Assembly (NCBI RefSeq): GCF_041734645.1
Contig: NZ_CP162010.1
Location: forward strand, 620,001 to 684,000
Direction: 5' to 3'
Origin: Rodentibacter sp901420285
GTDB lineage: Bacteria; Pseudomonadota; Gammaproteobacteria; Enterobacterales; Pasteurellaceae
Length of the DNA stretch: 64,000 nucleotides
Shown: positions 36,301 to 44,757 of the stretch, piece after piece
Numbering within the stretch: the stretch's first letter is position 1
Layout: each line of letters opens with the position of its first letter
Program-made: the position numbers and the translations under genes
The notes under the pieces: model-generated
Told to the model about the DNA's origin: nothing
What the model saw: only the letters and a program-made list of their open reading frames with translations
Databases searched by the model: none

Positions 36301-36466
36301 TTACAGAACAATATGTACAGGTATTACGAGATTCAAAAGCTCGCAATAATTTGTATTCACGCGGTGCTGCTAAAGCGGTTGCTGGTGCAAAGCCCAACAT
36401 CGCAGCAGACGTCCCCGCCATACCACCTGCACAGATCTTAAAGAATTTTCTTCTTGAGACCTGCAT
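33383..36466 (-). CDS. fdnG: Selenocysteine formate dehydrogenase catalytic subunit (alpha)
   Basis: Periplasm-facing molybdopterin (bis-MGD) catalytic subunit oxidising formate to CO2. The reading frame is split by an in-frame TGA at 35855-35857, in the context NQANT-TGA-HGPTVASLAP, exactly where relatives insert selenocysteine. I therefore annotate one gene of 1027 residues. It has a Tat signal (SRRKFFKICAGGMAG), a [4Fe-4S] set (CTYCSVSCGMLLYS ... GALCPKGA) and molybdopterin-binding segments downstream. The start is ATG at 36466; the frame reaches 36487 but without a better start. Function needs selA, selB and selC elsewhere in the genome. Assembly partners fdhE and fdhD flank the operon. 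Confidence 0.95.
35819..35857 (-). promoter_or_regulatory. Bacterial SECIS element and Sec UGA codon
   Basis: Immediately 3' of the UGA (35857-35855) on the coding strand is GGTAGCAAGTCTTGCTCC (35843-35826). It can fold as a short stem (AGCA/UGCU) with an apical loop containing GU, as needed for SelB binding. The spacing of about 13-30 bases after the UGA fits bacterial SECIS hairpins. Confidence 0.75.
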
Positions 36467-36671
36467 AATCACTCCTTTCAACAACAAGTTGTTGAGATAC
36501 TTAGATAGTAAAAAATTTGTCTAGAAACTAGATAAATTGATTGGTTTCGTTAGAATAACATCGTTGCTAACTTTAAAAAGGCGTACAGAAAAACGCCAAT
36601 TTATGGGCCGTTAGAATAACGATTTTTTAACCGCGAATCTATAATCAAATGGCATTAGAAGCTATAAATAT

Positions 36672-36687
36672 TGTGATCTAGATCATA
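36672..36687. promoter_or_regulatory. CRP/FNR-like palindrome between fdnG and fdhD
   Basis: TGTGA-TCTAGA-TCATA matches the CRP site TGTGA-N6-TCACA at 9 of 10 positions and has a perfect TGATCTAGATCA centre. It lies in the 276-bp divergent gap between fdnG and fdhD, 56 bp before the fdhD start. Which gene it controls, and whether CRP or FNR binds, is not decided by the sequence. Confidence 0.5.
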
Positions 36688-36742
36688 AATGTATCAATTA
36701 TTTAACAATTTATTTACATGAATATTGTGGGACGAAGAAAGA

Positions 36743-37576
36743 ATGAATTGGCGAACAAAACAAAAGATTAATGTCATCAAGATACAGAAAGACGGAGAAA
36801 AATCTCTCCCATTTTGGCAAGAAAAGGAGGATTTTCTTGCCGTCGAAACGCCGGTTTCCCTTGTATATAACGGCATTTCTCACGCTGTAATGATGTGCAC
36901 GCCGCAGGATTTGGAAGACTTCGCGCTCGGTTTTTCGCTCACTGAAGGCATTATTGACAAACCGACAGATATTTACGGCATCGACGTACTTGAAGTGTGC
37001 AACGGCATCGAAGTACAAATTGAACTATCCAGCCGTAAGTTTATGGCGTTAAAAGAACATCGTCGTAATCTCACCGGCCGCACCGGCTGCGGCATTTGCG
37101 GCACGGAACAGCTTAATCAAGTGTACAAAAATTTTCCCCAATTAGCCTGCACGTTTCAGTTCAATATCAATCTGCTTGATGATTGCTTGCGCACATTGCA
37201 AATTCACCAACAGCTCGGCCGACAAACCGGTGCCACGCACGCCGCCGCGTTTTTTGATTTACAAGGCAATATGCTTGCGATTCGTGAAGACGTAGGACGC
37301 CATGTAGCCTTGGATAAATTGCTTGGCTGGCAGGCCAAAGCCGATAAGCCGCAGGGATTTGTCTTAGTGTCTAGTCGCGCCAGTTATGAAATGGTACAAA
37401 AGATGATTGCTTGCGGTGTGGAAATGTTGGTGGCGATTTCTGCTGCAACGGATTTAGCGGTAAAAATGGCGGAAACGCATCATTTGACTTTAATTGGCTT
37501 TGCGCGAGAAGGCAAAGCCAATGTTTATGCGGGTTCAATGCGGTTGGATTTGGAAGATTTAACTTCGTTCGCTTGA
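36743..37576 (+). CDS. fdhD: Formate dehydrogenase sulfurtransferase FdhD
   Basis: Transfers sulfur from the cysteine desulfurase IscS to the molybdenum cofactor before it is inserted in formate dehydrogenase. The CxxC motif is in GCGICGTEQL; VREDVGRHVALDKLLG is represented by IREDVGRHVALDKLLG. The chosen start is ATG 36743 (MNWRTKQKINVIKIQ), giving 277 residues; a TTG at 36725 is possible. It is divergent from the fdn operon, as I recall for H. influenzae. Confidence 0.94.
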   Translation: MNWRTKQKINVIKIQKDGEKSLPFWQEKEDFLAVETPVSLVYNGISHAVMMCTPQDLEDFALGFSLTEGIIDKPTDIYGIDVLEVCNGIEVQIELSSRKFMALKEHRRNLTGRTGCGICGTEQLNQVYKNFPQLACTFQFNINLLDDCLRTLQIHQQLGRQTGATHAAAFFDLQGNMLAIREDVGRHVALDKLLGWQAKADKPQGFVLVSSRASYEMVQKMIACGVEMLVAISAATDLAVKMAETHHLTLIGFAREGKANVYAGSMRLDLEDLTSFA

Positions 37577-37623
37577 AAAGGATGAGCCAGACCGAATGAA
37601 TGATGGACGTGAATCCGCGACGA

Positions 37624-38115
37624 TTAATCTCTAAAATTGTTGAACTGAAACGGTTGTCCCAGTTCGGCATTTTTGACTAATTGAATCACCGCCTGTAAAT
37701 CGTCGCGCGATTTTCCGGTTACACGAACCTGCTCGCCTTGAATTTGAGTTTGTACTTTGATTTTGGAATCTTTCACCAATTTGGTGATTTTCTTCGCCAT
37801 CTCCGTTTCAATCCCTTGTTTGAGCTTGATTTCCTTGCTGTAAAGTTTGCCGTGATGTTCGCTTTCCGAAGGAATATCAAGCGAGCTATGCTCAATCCCA
37901 CGCTTCACAAAAGCGCCGATCAAAATTTCAATCAGTTGTTCGAGTTGAAATTCCGACTCCGTGGTCACTTTCACGGTTTCATTTTTTTCATTGAGTTCAA
38001 TGACGGCTTCTACGCCACGGAAGTCATAACGGGTGCTGAGCACGCGGTTCGCGTTTTCTACCGCATTGCGTACTTCGTGCATGGTAATTTCGGAAACGAT
38101 ATCAAAAGATGGCAT
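37624..38115 (-). CDS. yajQ: YajQ-family nucleotide-binding protein
   Basis: A 163-residue UPF0234 protein with two ferredoxin-like domains (MPSFDIVSEITMHEVRNAVE ... DFRGVEAVIELNE and the C-terminal VQTQIQGEQVRVTGKSRDDLQ). Members bind nucleotides, tRNA/rRNA or cyclic-di-GMP; the role in this family is not settled. It is adjacent to serB, separated by 82 bp holding one copy of the dispersed word. Confidence 0.93.
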   Translation of the reverse strand: MPSFDIVSEITMHEVRNAVENANRVLSTRYDFRGVEAVIELNEKNETVKVTTESEFQLEQLIEILIGAFVKRGIEHSSLDIPSESEHHGKLYSKEIKLKQGIETEMAKKITKLVKDSKIKVQTQIQGEQVRVTGKSRDDLQAVIQLVKNAELGQPFQFNNFRD

Positions 38116-38167
38116 GATTTTCTCCTAAATAAAGTAGGGTGGGTATAGGTTCCACGAGTAAGCGAAA

Positions 38168-38182
38168 TAGCACCGCATTGAC
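38168..38182 (-). repeat. Single intergenic copy of the CAATGCGGTGC word
   Basis: GCACCGCATTG at 38170-38180 preceded by AAATA, in the serB-yajQ gap. It has no inverted partner nearby. Confidence 0.65.
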
Positions 38183-38197
38183 GATGGATTTTTCCTC

Positions 38198-39145
38198 TTA
38201 CGAAATTCGGTCATTCGCCGTCAAAAGGCATAGCAGTGCGGTTAAGTCGGCGAAGTTTACCACAACTTGCGCCTGTTGTTGCACTTTCGGTTTGGCGTGG
38301 AAGGCAACGCCTAAACCGGCGATTTTCATCATTGCCAAATCATTTGCGCCATCGCCAATGGCGATGGAATGTTGCGGCGCAATAGCGTATTCGGCGCGTA
38401 AGCGTTGTAAAACAGCGGCTTTATATTGTGCATCAACCACATCGCCTTTGACGACTCCGGTGAGTTTGCCGTTTTCAATATCAAATTGATTTGAGACGGC
38501 GAAATCCAATTGCAATAGGTCTTTCAAATAATCGGCGAAATAGGTGAAACCACCCGATGCGATGGCGGTCTTCCAACCGTGCTGTTGTAGCGTTCGAATA
38601 GTTTCTTCAAGCCCCGGCATTAACGGCAAATTCGACCGCACTTGTTGCAGAATGCTTTCCGGCGCGCCTTTTAAGGTGCCGACGCGACGGCGCAAACTTT
38701 GCTCAAAGTCCAATTCGCCGCGCATTGCGCTTTCTGTAATGGCGGACACCAATCCCCCCGTTCCGGCCAGTTTAGCGATTTCATCAATGCATTCGATTTG
38801 AATTGCCGTGGAATCCATATCCATCACTAATAGCCCTTTTTCCGATAATTTCGCTTCAAAATCCAGAAGGGCGATATCTAAGCCCAGCTCGTGCGCGGCG
38901 CGAGGAAAATCGTCCCGCCATTTGCCTTTCAGTAAAACAACGGTGTTGTGCGCCACGTTCCAAGCATCGAAACACTGAAAATTTTGCGCGCATTTCTGTT
39001 GAAAATTGAGCACCGCATTGAGGTTCAATGCGGTGCCATAAAGGATGAACGCGTGGTTTGTTTGGGCGGCGGGGGAATCGCTTAAAAGCGCGCTTGGCAG
39101 CACGGGATATTGGCGGGTAATACTGGCAAGGTTTTGAATTTGCAT
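38198..39145 (-). CDS. serB: Phosphoserine phosphatase
   Basis: HAD-family phosphatase catalysing the last step of serine synthesis. The nucleophile motif is VMDMDSTAIQIECIDEIAK, motif II lies in AIASGGFTYFADYL and the metal-binding motif is GDGANDLAMM. The 315 residues include the N-terminal regulatory region seen in enterobacterial SerB. It is divergent from smp, as in E. coli. The N-terminal coding region holds an inverted pair of the dispersed word at 39010-39036 (codons for YGTALNLNAVLN). Confidence 0.95.
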   Translation of the reverse strand: MQIQNLASITRQYPVLPSALLSDSPAAQTNHAFILYGTALNLNAVLNFQQKCAQNFQCFDAWNVAHNTVVLLKGKWRDDFPRAAHELGLDIALLDFEAKLSEKGLLVMDMDSTAIQIECIDEIAKLAGTGGLVSAITESAMRGELDFEQSLRRRVGTLKGAPESILQQVRSNLPLMPGLEETIRTLQQHGWKTAIASGGFTYFADYLKDLLQLDFAVSNQFDIENGKLTGVVKGDVVDAQYKAAVLQRLRAEYAIAPQHSIAIGDGANDLAMMKIAGLGVAFHAKPKVQQQAQVVVNFADLTALLCLLTANDRIS

Positions 39146-39225
39146 AGGAAATCCTGTAAATTGGCAAAAAAATCGGGCTATTTTAGCCGATTTAATCGCA
39201 AATTGGGGAAAATCACTTGCATTTT

Positions 39226-39888
39226 ATGAAAGAAAAACTAACCGCATCAATTATGTTGGGGCTCATTGTGCTGTTGGGTTTTAGCGCTCTGGGTGTCATT
39301 TTATTCGGCGTACAGCAATTTAAAATTGCCTCGCAACTTGCCGGCACAAATCAGGTTTCGCATTTATCCCATATTTTAGTGCGTCAACAGGCGAGTCTAT
39401 TTTCCGCGCTTTTAATTAATAATGCGCAATCGGAAAAACTCAACGAGAATTTAGAGAATTTGGTACAACAACGGTTTGTGCTGGATGCCTCCTTGTATAA
39501 CGCACAAGGCAAATTGCTGGCGCAAAGCGCCGGTGCGGAAAAGTTACGCGAACGTTTAGGGTTGGATAAAAATTCGCAGCATCAAATCATGACGCAACAA
39601 ATCGTCGAGCCGATTTATGCCGATTCGGGCATTCAAGGTTTTTTACGGGTGACAATGGACGGGCAATACGAACAATCGTCGCAAGGCAAAATTGATCGCA
39701 TTTTTCACCAACTCTACGGCGGATTCATTGTCGTCTTCTTGTTAGGCGCCTTGTTGGCGAGCTCGATTCATTATTTTATTGGTTATTATCGTCGGACGAA
39801 TCCTTCGGCTTATAACCTCAGAAAAACGCTTGACTTACCGGTTAAATCCGGCAGCCGACGTTTTCATCAAAGACGGCGCCGCGCCTAA
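39226..39888 (+). CDS. Smp/YtjB (AhpA)-family membrane protein
   Basis: A 220-residue protein with an N-terminal membrane helix (ASIMLGLIVLLGFSALGVILF), a periplasmic domain of about 130 residues, a second helix (GGFIVVFLLGALLASSIHYFIG) and a basic C-terminal tail. The layout and its divergent position next to serB match E. coli smp/ytjB. Start ATG 39226 (MKEKLTAS) is preferred to an upstream TTG at 39217. The function of the family is unknown. Confidence 0.8.
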   Translation: MKEKLTASIMLGLIVLLGFSALGVILFGVQQFKIASQLAGTNQVSHLSHILVRQQASLFSALLINNAQSEKLNENLENLVQQRFVLDASLYNAQGKLLAQSAGAEKLRERLGLDKNSQHQIMTQQIVEPIYADSGIQGFLRVTMDGQYEQSSQGKIDRIFHQLYGGFIVVFLLGALLASSIHYFIGYYRRTNPSAYNLRKTLDLPVKSGSRRFHQRRRRA

Positions 39889-39995
39889 TTCTCGATAGTT
39901 CAAAACTATTCATAAAATTTCATTTATTTGCCTAAACGGGCAAGCAAATTAAGGTAGAATACGCAAAATTTATTTTCTTAAAACAGGAGAACACA

Positions 39996-41993
39996 ATGCC
40001 AACTCGCAGACAATTAGCCAATGCAATTCGTTTTTTATCCATGGATGCGGTGCAAAAAGCCAAATCCGGCCACCCGGGCGCCCCGATGGGCATGGCGGAC
40101 ATTGCGGAAGTATTATGGCGCGATTTCTTAAAACACAATCCAACCAACCCGAAATGGGCGGATCGTGACCGTTTTGTCTTATCAAACGGCCATGGCTCTA
40201 TGTTGATTTATAGCCTTTTACATTTAACCGGCTACGATCTTTCTATTGAAGACTTAAAACAATTCCGTCAACTTCATTCTAAAACCCCGGGCCACCCGGA
40301 ATACGGTTATGCACCGGGCGTGGAAACCACCACCGGCCCGCTCGGTCAAGGTATCACCAATGCGGTGGGAATGGCGATTGCAGAGAAAACTTTAGCCGGC
40401 CAATTTAACCGCGAAGGTCATGAAATCGTGGATCACCACACTTATGTGTTCTTAGGCGACGGCTGCTTGATGGAAGGGATTTCACACGAAGCCTGTTCTT
40501 TAGCCGGCACTTTAGGCTTAGGCAAATTAATTGCCTTCTATGATGACAACAATATTTCCATTGATGGTCACGTCGATGGCTGGTTCAGCGATGATACCGC
40601 AGAACGTTTTGAAGCCTACGGTTGGCAAGTAATCCGCAATGTAGATGGTCACGATGCAGAACAAATTCGTGCGGCAATCGTTCTGGCGCAAGCAGAAAAA
40701 GAAAAACCAACCTTAATCATCTGCAAAACCATTATCGGTTTCGGTTCACCGAACAAATCAGGCTCGCACGATTGCCACGGCGCGCCATTAGGCGATGAAG
40801 AAATTGCCTTAACCCGCAAAGCCTTAAATTGGGATTACGCACCGTTTGAAATTCCGGCGGAATACTATGCGCAGTGGGATGCCAAAGCCAAAGGCGCGGC
40901 GGAAGAAAAATCTTGGCAAGAAAAATTTGCGGCGTATGAAAAAGCCTATCCGGAATTAGCGGCAGAATTTAAACGTCGTATTGTAGGCAACTTGCCGGCA
41001 AATTGGGCGGCAGAATCCAAAGCCTTCATCGAAAAATTACAAGCCAACCCGGCAAGCATTGCAAGCCGTAAAGCCTCACAAAACGCGATTGAAGCCTACG
41101 CGCACATCCTGCCTGAATTCTTAGGCGGTTCTGCAGACTTAGCAAGTTCTAACCTAACATTATGGAGCGGTTCTAAACCAATCCGCGCCCACGAAAACGT
41201 AGGCGGTAACTACATCAACTACGGCGTACGCGAATTTGGTATGTCAGCGATCATGAACGGTATCGCGTTGCATGGCGGCTTTATTCCTTACGGCGCCACC
41301 TTCCTAATGTTCTACGAATACGCCCACAACGCCGTGCGTATGGCGGCATTAATGAAACAACGCTCATTATTCGTTTACACGCACGATTCTATCGGCTTAG
41401 GCGAAGACGGCCCAACTCACCAACCGGTGGAACAAACTGCCGCATTGCGTTTAATTCCAAACTTAGAAACTTGGCGTCCGTGCGACCAAGTGGAATCAGC
41501 AATCGCATGGCAACAAGCAGTTGAGCGCAAAGATGGCCCAAGTGCGTTAATCTTCACCCGCCAAAATCTCACACAAATGAACCGCACTTCCGAGCAATTA
41601 GCGAACGTGGCACGCGGTGCATACATCTTAAAAGATTGCGCCGGCACACCGGATCTCATCTTCATTGCCACCGGTTCTGAAGTGGAACTTGCCGTGAAAG
41701 CGGCAGAAGTATTAAGCGCGGAAGGTAAAAACATTCGCGTGGTGTCTATGCCAAGTACCAACCGTTTTGATAAACAAGACGAAGCCTATCGCGAAAGCGT
41801 ATTGCCGTCTTCCGTAACCAAACGTATTGCCATCGAAGCGGGTATTTCTGATTTCTGGTACAAATACGTCGGCTTTGGCGGTCGTATCGTCGGCATGCAC
41901 GGCTTCGGCGAATCCGCACCGGCGGATCAATTATTTAAATTGTTCGGTTTCACCGTGGATAACGTAGTCGCAACCGCAAAAGAAATTTTGTAA
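39996..41993 (+). CDS. tktA: Transketolase
   Basis: Thiamine-diphosphate enzyme of 665 residues, moving two-carbon units in the non-oxidative pentose phosphate pathway. Motifs include LSNGHGSMLIYSLLHLTGY, the ThDP-binding GDGCLMEGISHEACSLAG and, in the pyrimidine domain, THDSIGLGEDGPTHQPVEQ. Codons are noticeably biased toward preferred forms, consistent with high expression. A clear AGGAG precedes the ATG and a strong terminator follows. Confidence 0.98.
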   Translation: MPTRRQLANAIRFLSMDAVQKAKSGHPGAPMGMADIAEVLWRDFLKHNPTNPKWADRDRFVLSNGHGSMLIYSLLHLTGYDLSIEDLKQFRQLHSKTPGHPEYGYAPGVETTTGPLGQGITNAVGMAIAEKTLAGQFNREGHEIVDHHTYVFLGDGCLMEGISHEACSLAGTLGLGKLIAFYDDNNISIDGHVDGWFSDDTAERFEAYGWQVIRNVDGHDAEQIRAAIVLAQAEKEKPTLIICKTIIGFGSPNKSGSHDCHGAPLGDEEIALTRKALNWDYAPFEIPAEYYAQWDAKAKGAAEEKSWQEKFAAYEKAYPELAAEFKRRIVGNLPANWAAESKAFIEKLQANPASIASRKASQNAIEAYAHILPEFLGGSADLASSNLTLWSGSKPIRAHENVGGNYINYGVREFGMSAIMNGIALHGGFIPYGATFLMFYEYAHNAVRMAALMKQRSLFVYTHDSIGLGEDGPTHQPVEQTAALRLIPNLETWRPCDQVESAIAWQQAVERKDGPSALIFTRQNLTQMNRTSEQLANVARGAYILKDCAGTPDLIFIATGSEVELAVKAAEVLSAEGKNIRVVSMPSTNRFDKQDEAYRESVLPSSVTKRIAIEAGISDFWYKYVGFGGRIVGMHGFGESAPADQLFKLFGFTVDNVVATAKEIL

Positions 41994-42008
41994 TTTTCGA
42001 TTAGCTAG

Positions 42009-42044
42009 AAAAAGCGGTCACATCATTAGATTGACCGCTTTTTT
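42009..42044 (+). terminator. Rho-independent terminator after tktA
   Basis: AAAAAGCGGTCA-loop-TGACCGCTTTTTT, a 12-bp stem with an 11-base loop, 15 bp after the tktA stop. Confidence 0.9.
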
Positions 42045-42083
42045 CACACAGATAGCAAACAGAAGATATTGAGGAATAAAACG

Positions 42084-42434
42084 ATGAAGAGTTTAACGAA
42101 TAATTATATTAACGAAATTAAAGCCATTCTCTCAAATGCACGCCGACAAGCTTATCGCGCGATCAACTCAGCAATGATTGATGCATACTGGAAAATCGGT
42201 GAGCGTATTGTCTTAGAAGAACAAAATGGCAAAGAACGGGCGGATTATGGAAAGGAAATTTTGCAAAACCTTTCCGCTATTCTTACTCAAGAATTTGGAA
42301 AAGGATTTAGTTACCGCTCTTTACGTGAAATTCGCCAGTTTTATTTAACGTTCGCTGATGTTGAAAAATGGCGAACACTGTTCGCCAAATTGACTTGGTC
42401 ACATTTTCAACGCGTACTTAAAGTTTCCAAATAA
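42084..42434 (+). pseudogene. DUF1016 / YhcG-type PDDEXK nuclease, truncated N-terminal fragment
   Basis: A 116-residue open frame matching the N-terminal helical domain of the YhcG/DUF1016 family: NARRQAYRAINSAMIDAYW, GKERADYGKEILQNLSAIL and SYRSLREIRQFYLTF. It stops after LTWSHFQRVLKVSK, exactly inside a conserved block. Intact proteins are about 340-380 residues and carry a C-terminal PDDEXK nuclease domain that is absent here. It has an intact ATG with GAGG upstream. It is probably a remnant left by deletion, but a functional short product cannot be excluded. Confidence 0.75.
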
Positions 42435-42494
42435 CAAGCGCACTTAAAAACGCCCTTTAAACGGCACATTCTTTTCTTTTCCCTCAAGCCCGCA

Positions 42495-42523
42495 TTGAAT
42501 TAGCCCAAGCATTTTGCTAGAAT
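42495..42523 (+). promoter_or_regulatory. Promoter of the glycine riboswitch transcript
   Basis: TTGAAT (42495-42500), a 17-bp spacer and TAGAAT (42518-42523) make a good sigma-70 promoter. Transcription would begin near 42530, just before the TTTTTCGTCTG/CAGACGAAAAA stem (42533-42559) that leads into the riboswitch. Confidence 0.65.
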
Positions 42524-42559
42524 TTGCCCCGTTTTTCGTCTGCATCACAGACGAAAAAT

Positions 42560-42768
42560 GAGTTCGGATGAAGGTAGCTGGAGAGTAGGGAATTGCCCCT
42601 ACGCCGACGATGAAAAATCTTTCAGGCGCGCGCAAGCGCAGGGACTGTTACTGGACGAACCCTTGGAGAGATCCATTGCACGACATCTGTGTAAATGGAC
42701 GCCGAAGGCGCAAAAGAGCGATGATTTCAACATCGTTTTCCAAACGCTCAGGCAAAAGGACAGGGGCC
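42560..42768 (+). ncRNA. Tandem glycine riboswitch
   Basis: Two consecutive aptamers of the gcvT/glycine class. The first starts near GGAGAG (42580) and holds CGCCGACGATGAAAAATC, TTTCAGGCGC and GGACTGTTACTGGACGAAC. The linker CCTTGGAGAG opens the second, which holds GCCGAAGGCGCAAAAG, CGCTCAGGCAAAAGGACAGG. These are the conserved internal-loop sequences of the class. It lies directly upstream of a sodium:alanine/glycine symporter, a known genomic target. Whether glycine turns the gene on or off is not clear from the expression platform. Confidence 0.92.
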
Positions 42769-42854
42769 AAAAGACAATCTGTTTTTTGTTTATTCTCACG
42801 GATTCTTTTCGTCTCCTTGTCGCGTTAATTGATTTTTGACGACGAGGAATCACC

Positions 42855-44222
42855 ATGTCATTCACGACAATTCTATCAACCATCGACAGCTTTATTTGGG
42901 GCCCGCCGCTTCTTATTTTATTGTCCGGCACAGGGCTTTATCTCACCTTACGTTTAGGTTTCATTCAAATCCGCTATTTACCGCGCGCACTCGGCTATTT
43001 ATTCAAAAAAGAGCACGGCGGCAAAGGCGACGTCTCTTCCTTTGCCGCGCTCAGCACCGCATTGGCGGCAACCATCGGCACCGGCAATATTGTCGGCGTG
43101 GCAACCGCCGTACAAGCCGGCGGCCCGGGCGCGCTTTTCTGGATGTGGTTAGTCGCATTGCTCGGCATGGCGACCAAATACGCCGAATGCTTATTAGCGG
43201 TAAAATACCGCGTAAAAGATCGCCGCGGTTTTATGTCCGGCGGCCCAATGTATTACATCGAACGTGGCTTAGGCATGAAATGGCTGGCAAAACTATTTGC
43301 CGTATTTGGCGTATTGGTCGCATTTTTTGGCATTGGCACCTTCCCACAAGTCAACGCAATTACGCACGCTCTGGAAGACACCTTCAACATACCGGTCATC
43401 ATCACCGCCATCGTCGTCACCACATTAGTCGCCATGATTATTTTAGGCGGCGTAAAACGCATTGCCACCGCCTCCTCCATCATCGTACCCTTTATGGCGA
43501 TTTCTTATGTCTCGGTTTCCATCGTAATTATTTTATTAAACTGGGACAAAGTGCCGGACGCCCTTTCATTAATTATCCGCAGTGCCTTCAATCCCCAATC
43601 CGCACTGGGTGGCGCATTAGGTTTCACCGTCATGAAAGCCATTCAATCCGGCGTCGCGCGCGGAATTTTCTCAAACGAATCCGGCCTTGGCAGCGCCCCC
43701 ATCGCCGCCGCCGCCGCGCAAACCCACGAACCCGTACGCCAAGGCTTAATTTCCATGACCGGCACCTTTCTCGACACCATCATCGTTTGCAGCATGACAG
43801 GCATCGTCTTAGTCCTAACCGGCGCTTGGAACAACCCCGAACTCGCCGGCGCCACAGCAACCAACTACGCCTTCGCGCAAGGACTGGGCTCAAGCATCGG
43901 CGCCACCATCGTCACCATCGGCTTACTCTTCTTCGCCTTCACCACCATCCTAGGCTGGTGCTACTACGGCGAACGTTGCTTCGTCTATTTAGCCGGCACC
44001 CGCGGCATCCGTTTATACCGCCTGTTATTTATCGTCTTAGTCGGCATCGGCTCATTCTTAAAGCTCGACATCATCTGGATCCTCGCCGACATCGTAAACG
44101 GCCTCATGGCATTCCCAAATCTAATCGCCCTCATCGGCTTACGCAAAGTCATCATTGAAGAAACCAAAGATTACTTCACCCGCTTAAAAATCAACCACCA
44201 CGACCAAGACGAAATCGCCTAA
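42855..44222 (+). CDS. AGCS-family sodium:alanine/glycine symporter
   Basis: Inner-membrane symporter of 455 residues with about 11 helices. The family signature GGPGALFWMWLVALLGMATK is complete; further blocks are TIGTGNIVGVATAVQAG and IFSNESGLGSAPIAAAAAQT. Placement under a tandem glycine riboswitch makes glycine the likely main or regulatory substrate. The ATG at 42855 has GACGAGGAA ten bases upstream. The coding sequence has one dispersed-word copy at 43054 (LSTALAA). Confidence 0.95.
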   Translation: MSFTTILSTIDSFIWGPPLLILLSGTGLYLTLRLGFIQIRYLPRALGYLFKKEHGGKGDVSSFAALSTALAATIGTGNIVGVATAVQAGGPGALFWMWLVALLGMATKYAECLLAVKYRVKDRRGFMSGGPMYYIERGLGMKWLAKLFAVFGVLVAFFGIGTFPQVNAITHALEDTFNIPVIITAIVVTTLVAMIILGGVKRIATASSIIVPFMAISYVSVSIVIILLNWDKVPDALSLIIRSAFNPQSALGGALGFTVMKAIQSGVARGIFSNESGLGSAPIAAAAAQTHEPVRQGLISMTGTFLDTIIVCSMTGIVLVLTGAWNNPELAGATATNYAFAQGLGSSIGATIVTIGLLFFAFTTILGWCYYGERCFVYLAGTRGIRLYRLLFIVLVGIGSFLKLDIIWILADIVNGLMAFPNLIALIGLRKVIIEETKDYFTRLKINHHDQDEIA

Positions 44223-44233
44223 CCAACAAACCG

Positions 44234-44315
44234 GCACCGCATTGAACCCCGTAAACCAAGGCTCCAATGCGGTGCTCCCCAAAGCCACTTACCTCGGGCC
44301 ACCGGCACCGCATTG
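44234..44315. repeat. Cluster of three dispersed-word copies after the symporter gene
   Basis: GCACCGCATTG at 44234-44244 and CAATGCGGTGC at 44265-44275 form an inverted pair 20 bp apart; a third copy, GCACCGCATTG, is at 44305-44315. No good T-run follows the pair. The 227-bp gap between the symporter and higB otherwise holds only the higB promoter region. Confidence 0.7.
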
Positions 44316-44411
44316 ATCGCCCTGCATTTTTTGCGATCCTGTGCAAAAAAACGCATATTCAAGCTCGACAAAAATCTCTTGGTCTTTTATGGTAAAAAAT
44401 CTTTTGGTATA

Positions 44412-44428
44412 TATCCCGATTTGGGATA
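44412..44428. promoter_or_regulatory. Operator-like palindrome of the higBA module
   Basis: TATCCC-GATTT-GGGATA is a perfect inverted repeat 21 bp upstream of the higB start. Toxin-antitoxin operons are usually repressed by the antitoxin at such a palindrome, so HigA binding is the simple inference. Confidence 0.55.
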
Positions 44429-44449
44429 AACTTAATTAAAGGAGTAAAA

Positions 44450-44746
44450 GTGCGGATTATTTCTACTGCAATATTAATCGAATATTACAAACAGCATCCT
44501 GACGCCGAACAACCGCTCAAAGCGTGGGTGGCGGAAGTGAAACGGGCAAATTGGCAAACCGCAAACGATATCAAAGCACAATATCGCCATGCCAGTATCC
44601 TGAAAAATCGCCGTGTCGTGTTTAATATCAAAGGTAATGACCACCGCCTCATCGTCGCAATAGCTTACCGACTTGGCGCAGTCTATATCAAATTTATCGG
44701 CACACACCAAGAATATAACCGAATCAACGCAGATACCATTGAATAA
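44450..44746 (+). CDS. higB: HigB-type mRNA interferase toxin
   Basis: A 98-residue basic protein of the HigB_toxin family, a RelE-fold ribosome-dependent mRNA endonuclease. Family features are WQTANDIKAQYRHASILKNRRVVFNIKGN and the C-terminal YIKFIGTHQEYNRIN. The start is GTG at 44450 with GGAG six bases upstream. It is followed after 11 bp by the antitoxin gene, the toxin-first order usual for higBA. Confidence 0.88.
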   Translation: MRIISTAILIEYYKQHPDAEQPLKAWVAEVKRANWQTANDIKAQYRHASILKNRRVVFNIKGNDHRLIVAIAYRLGAVYIKFIGTHQEYNRINADTIE

Positions 44747-44757
44747 CAAGGAAAAAC

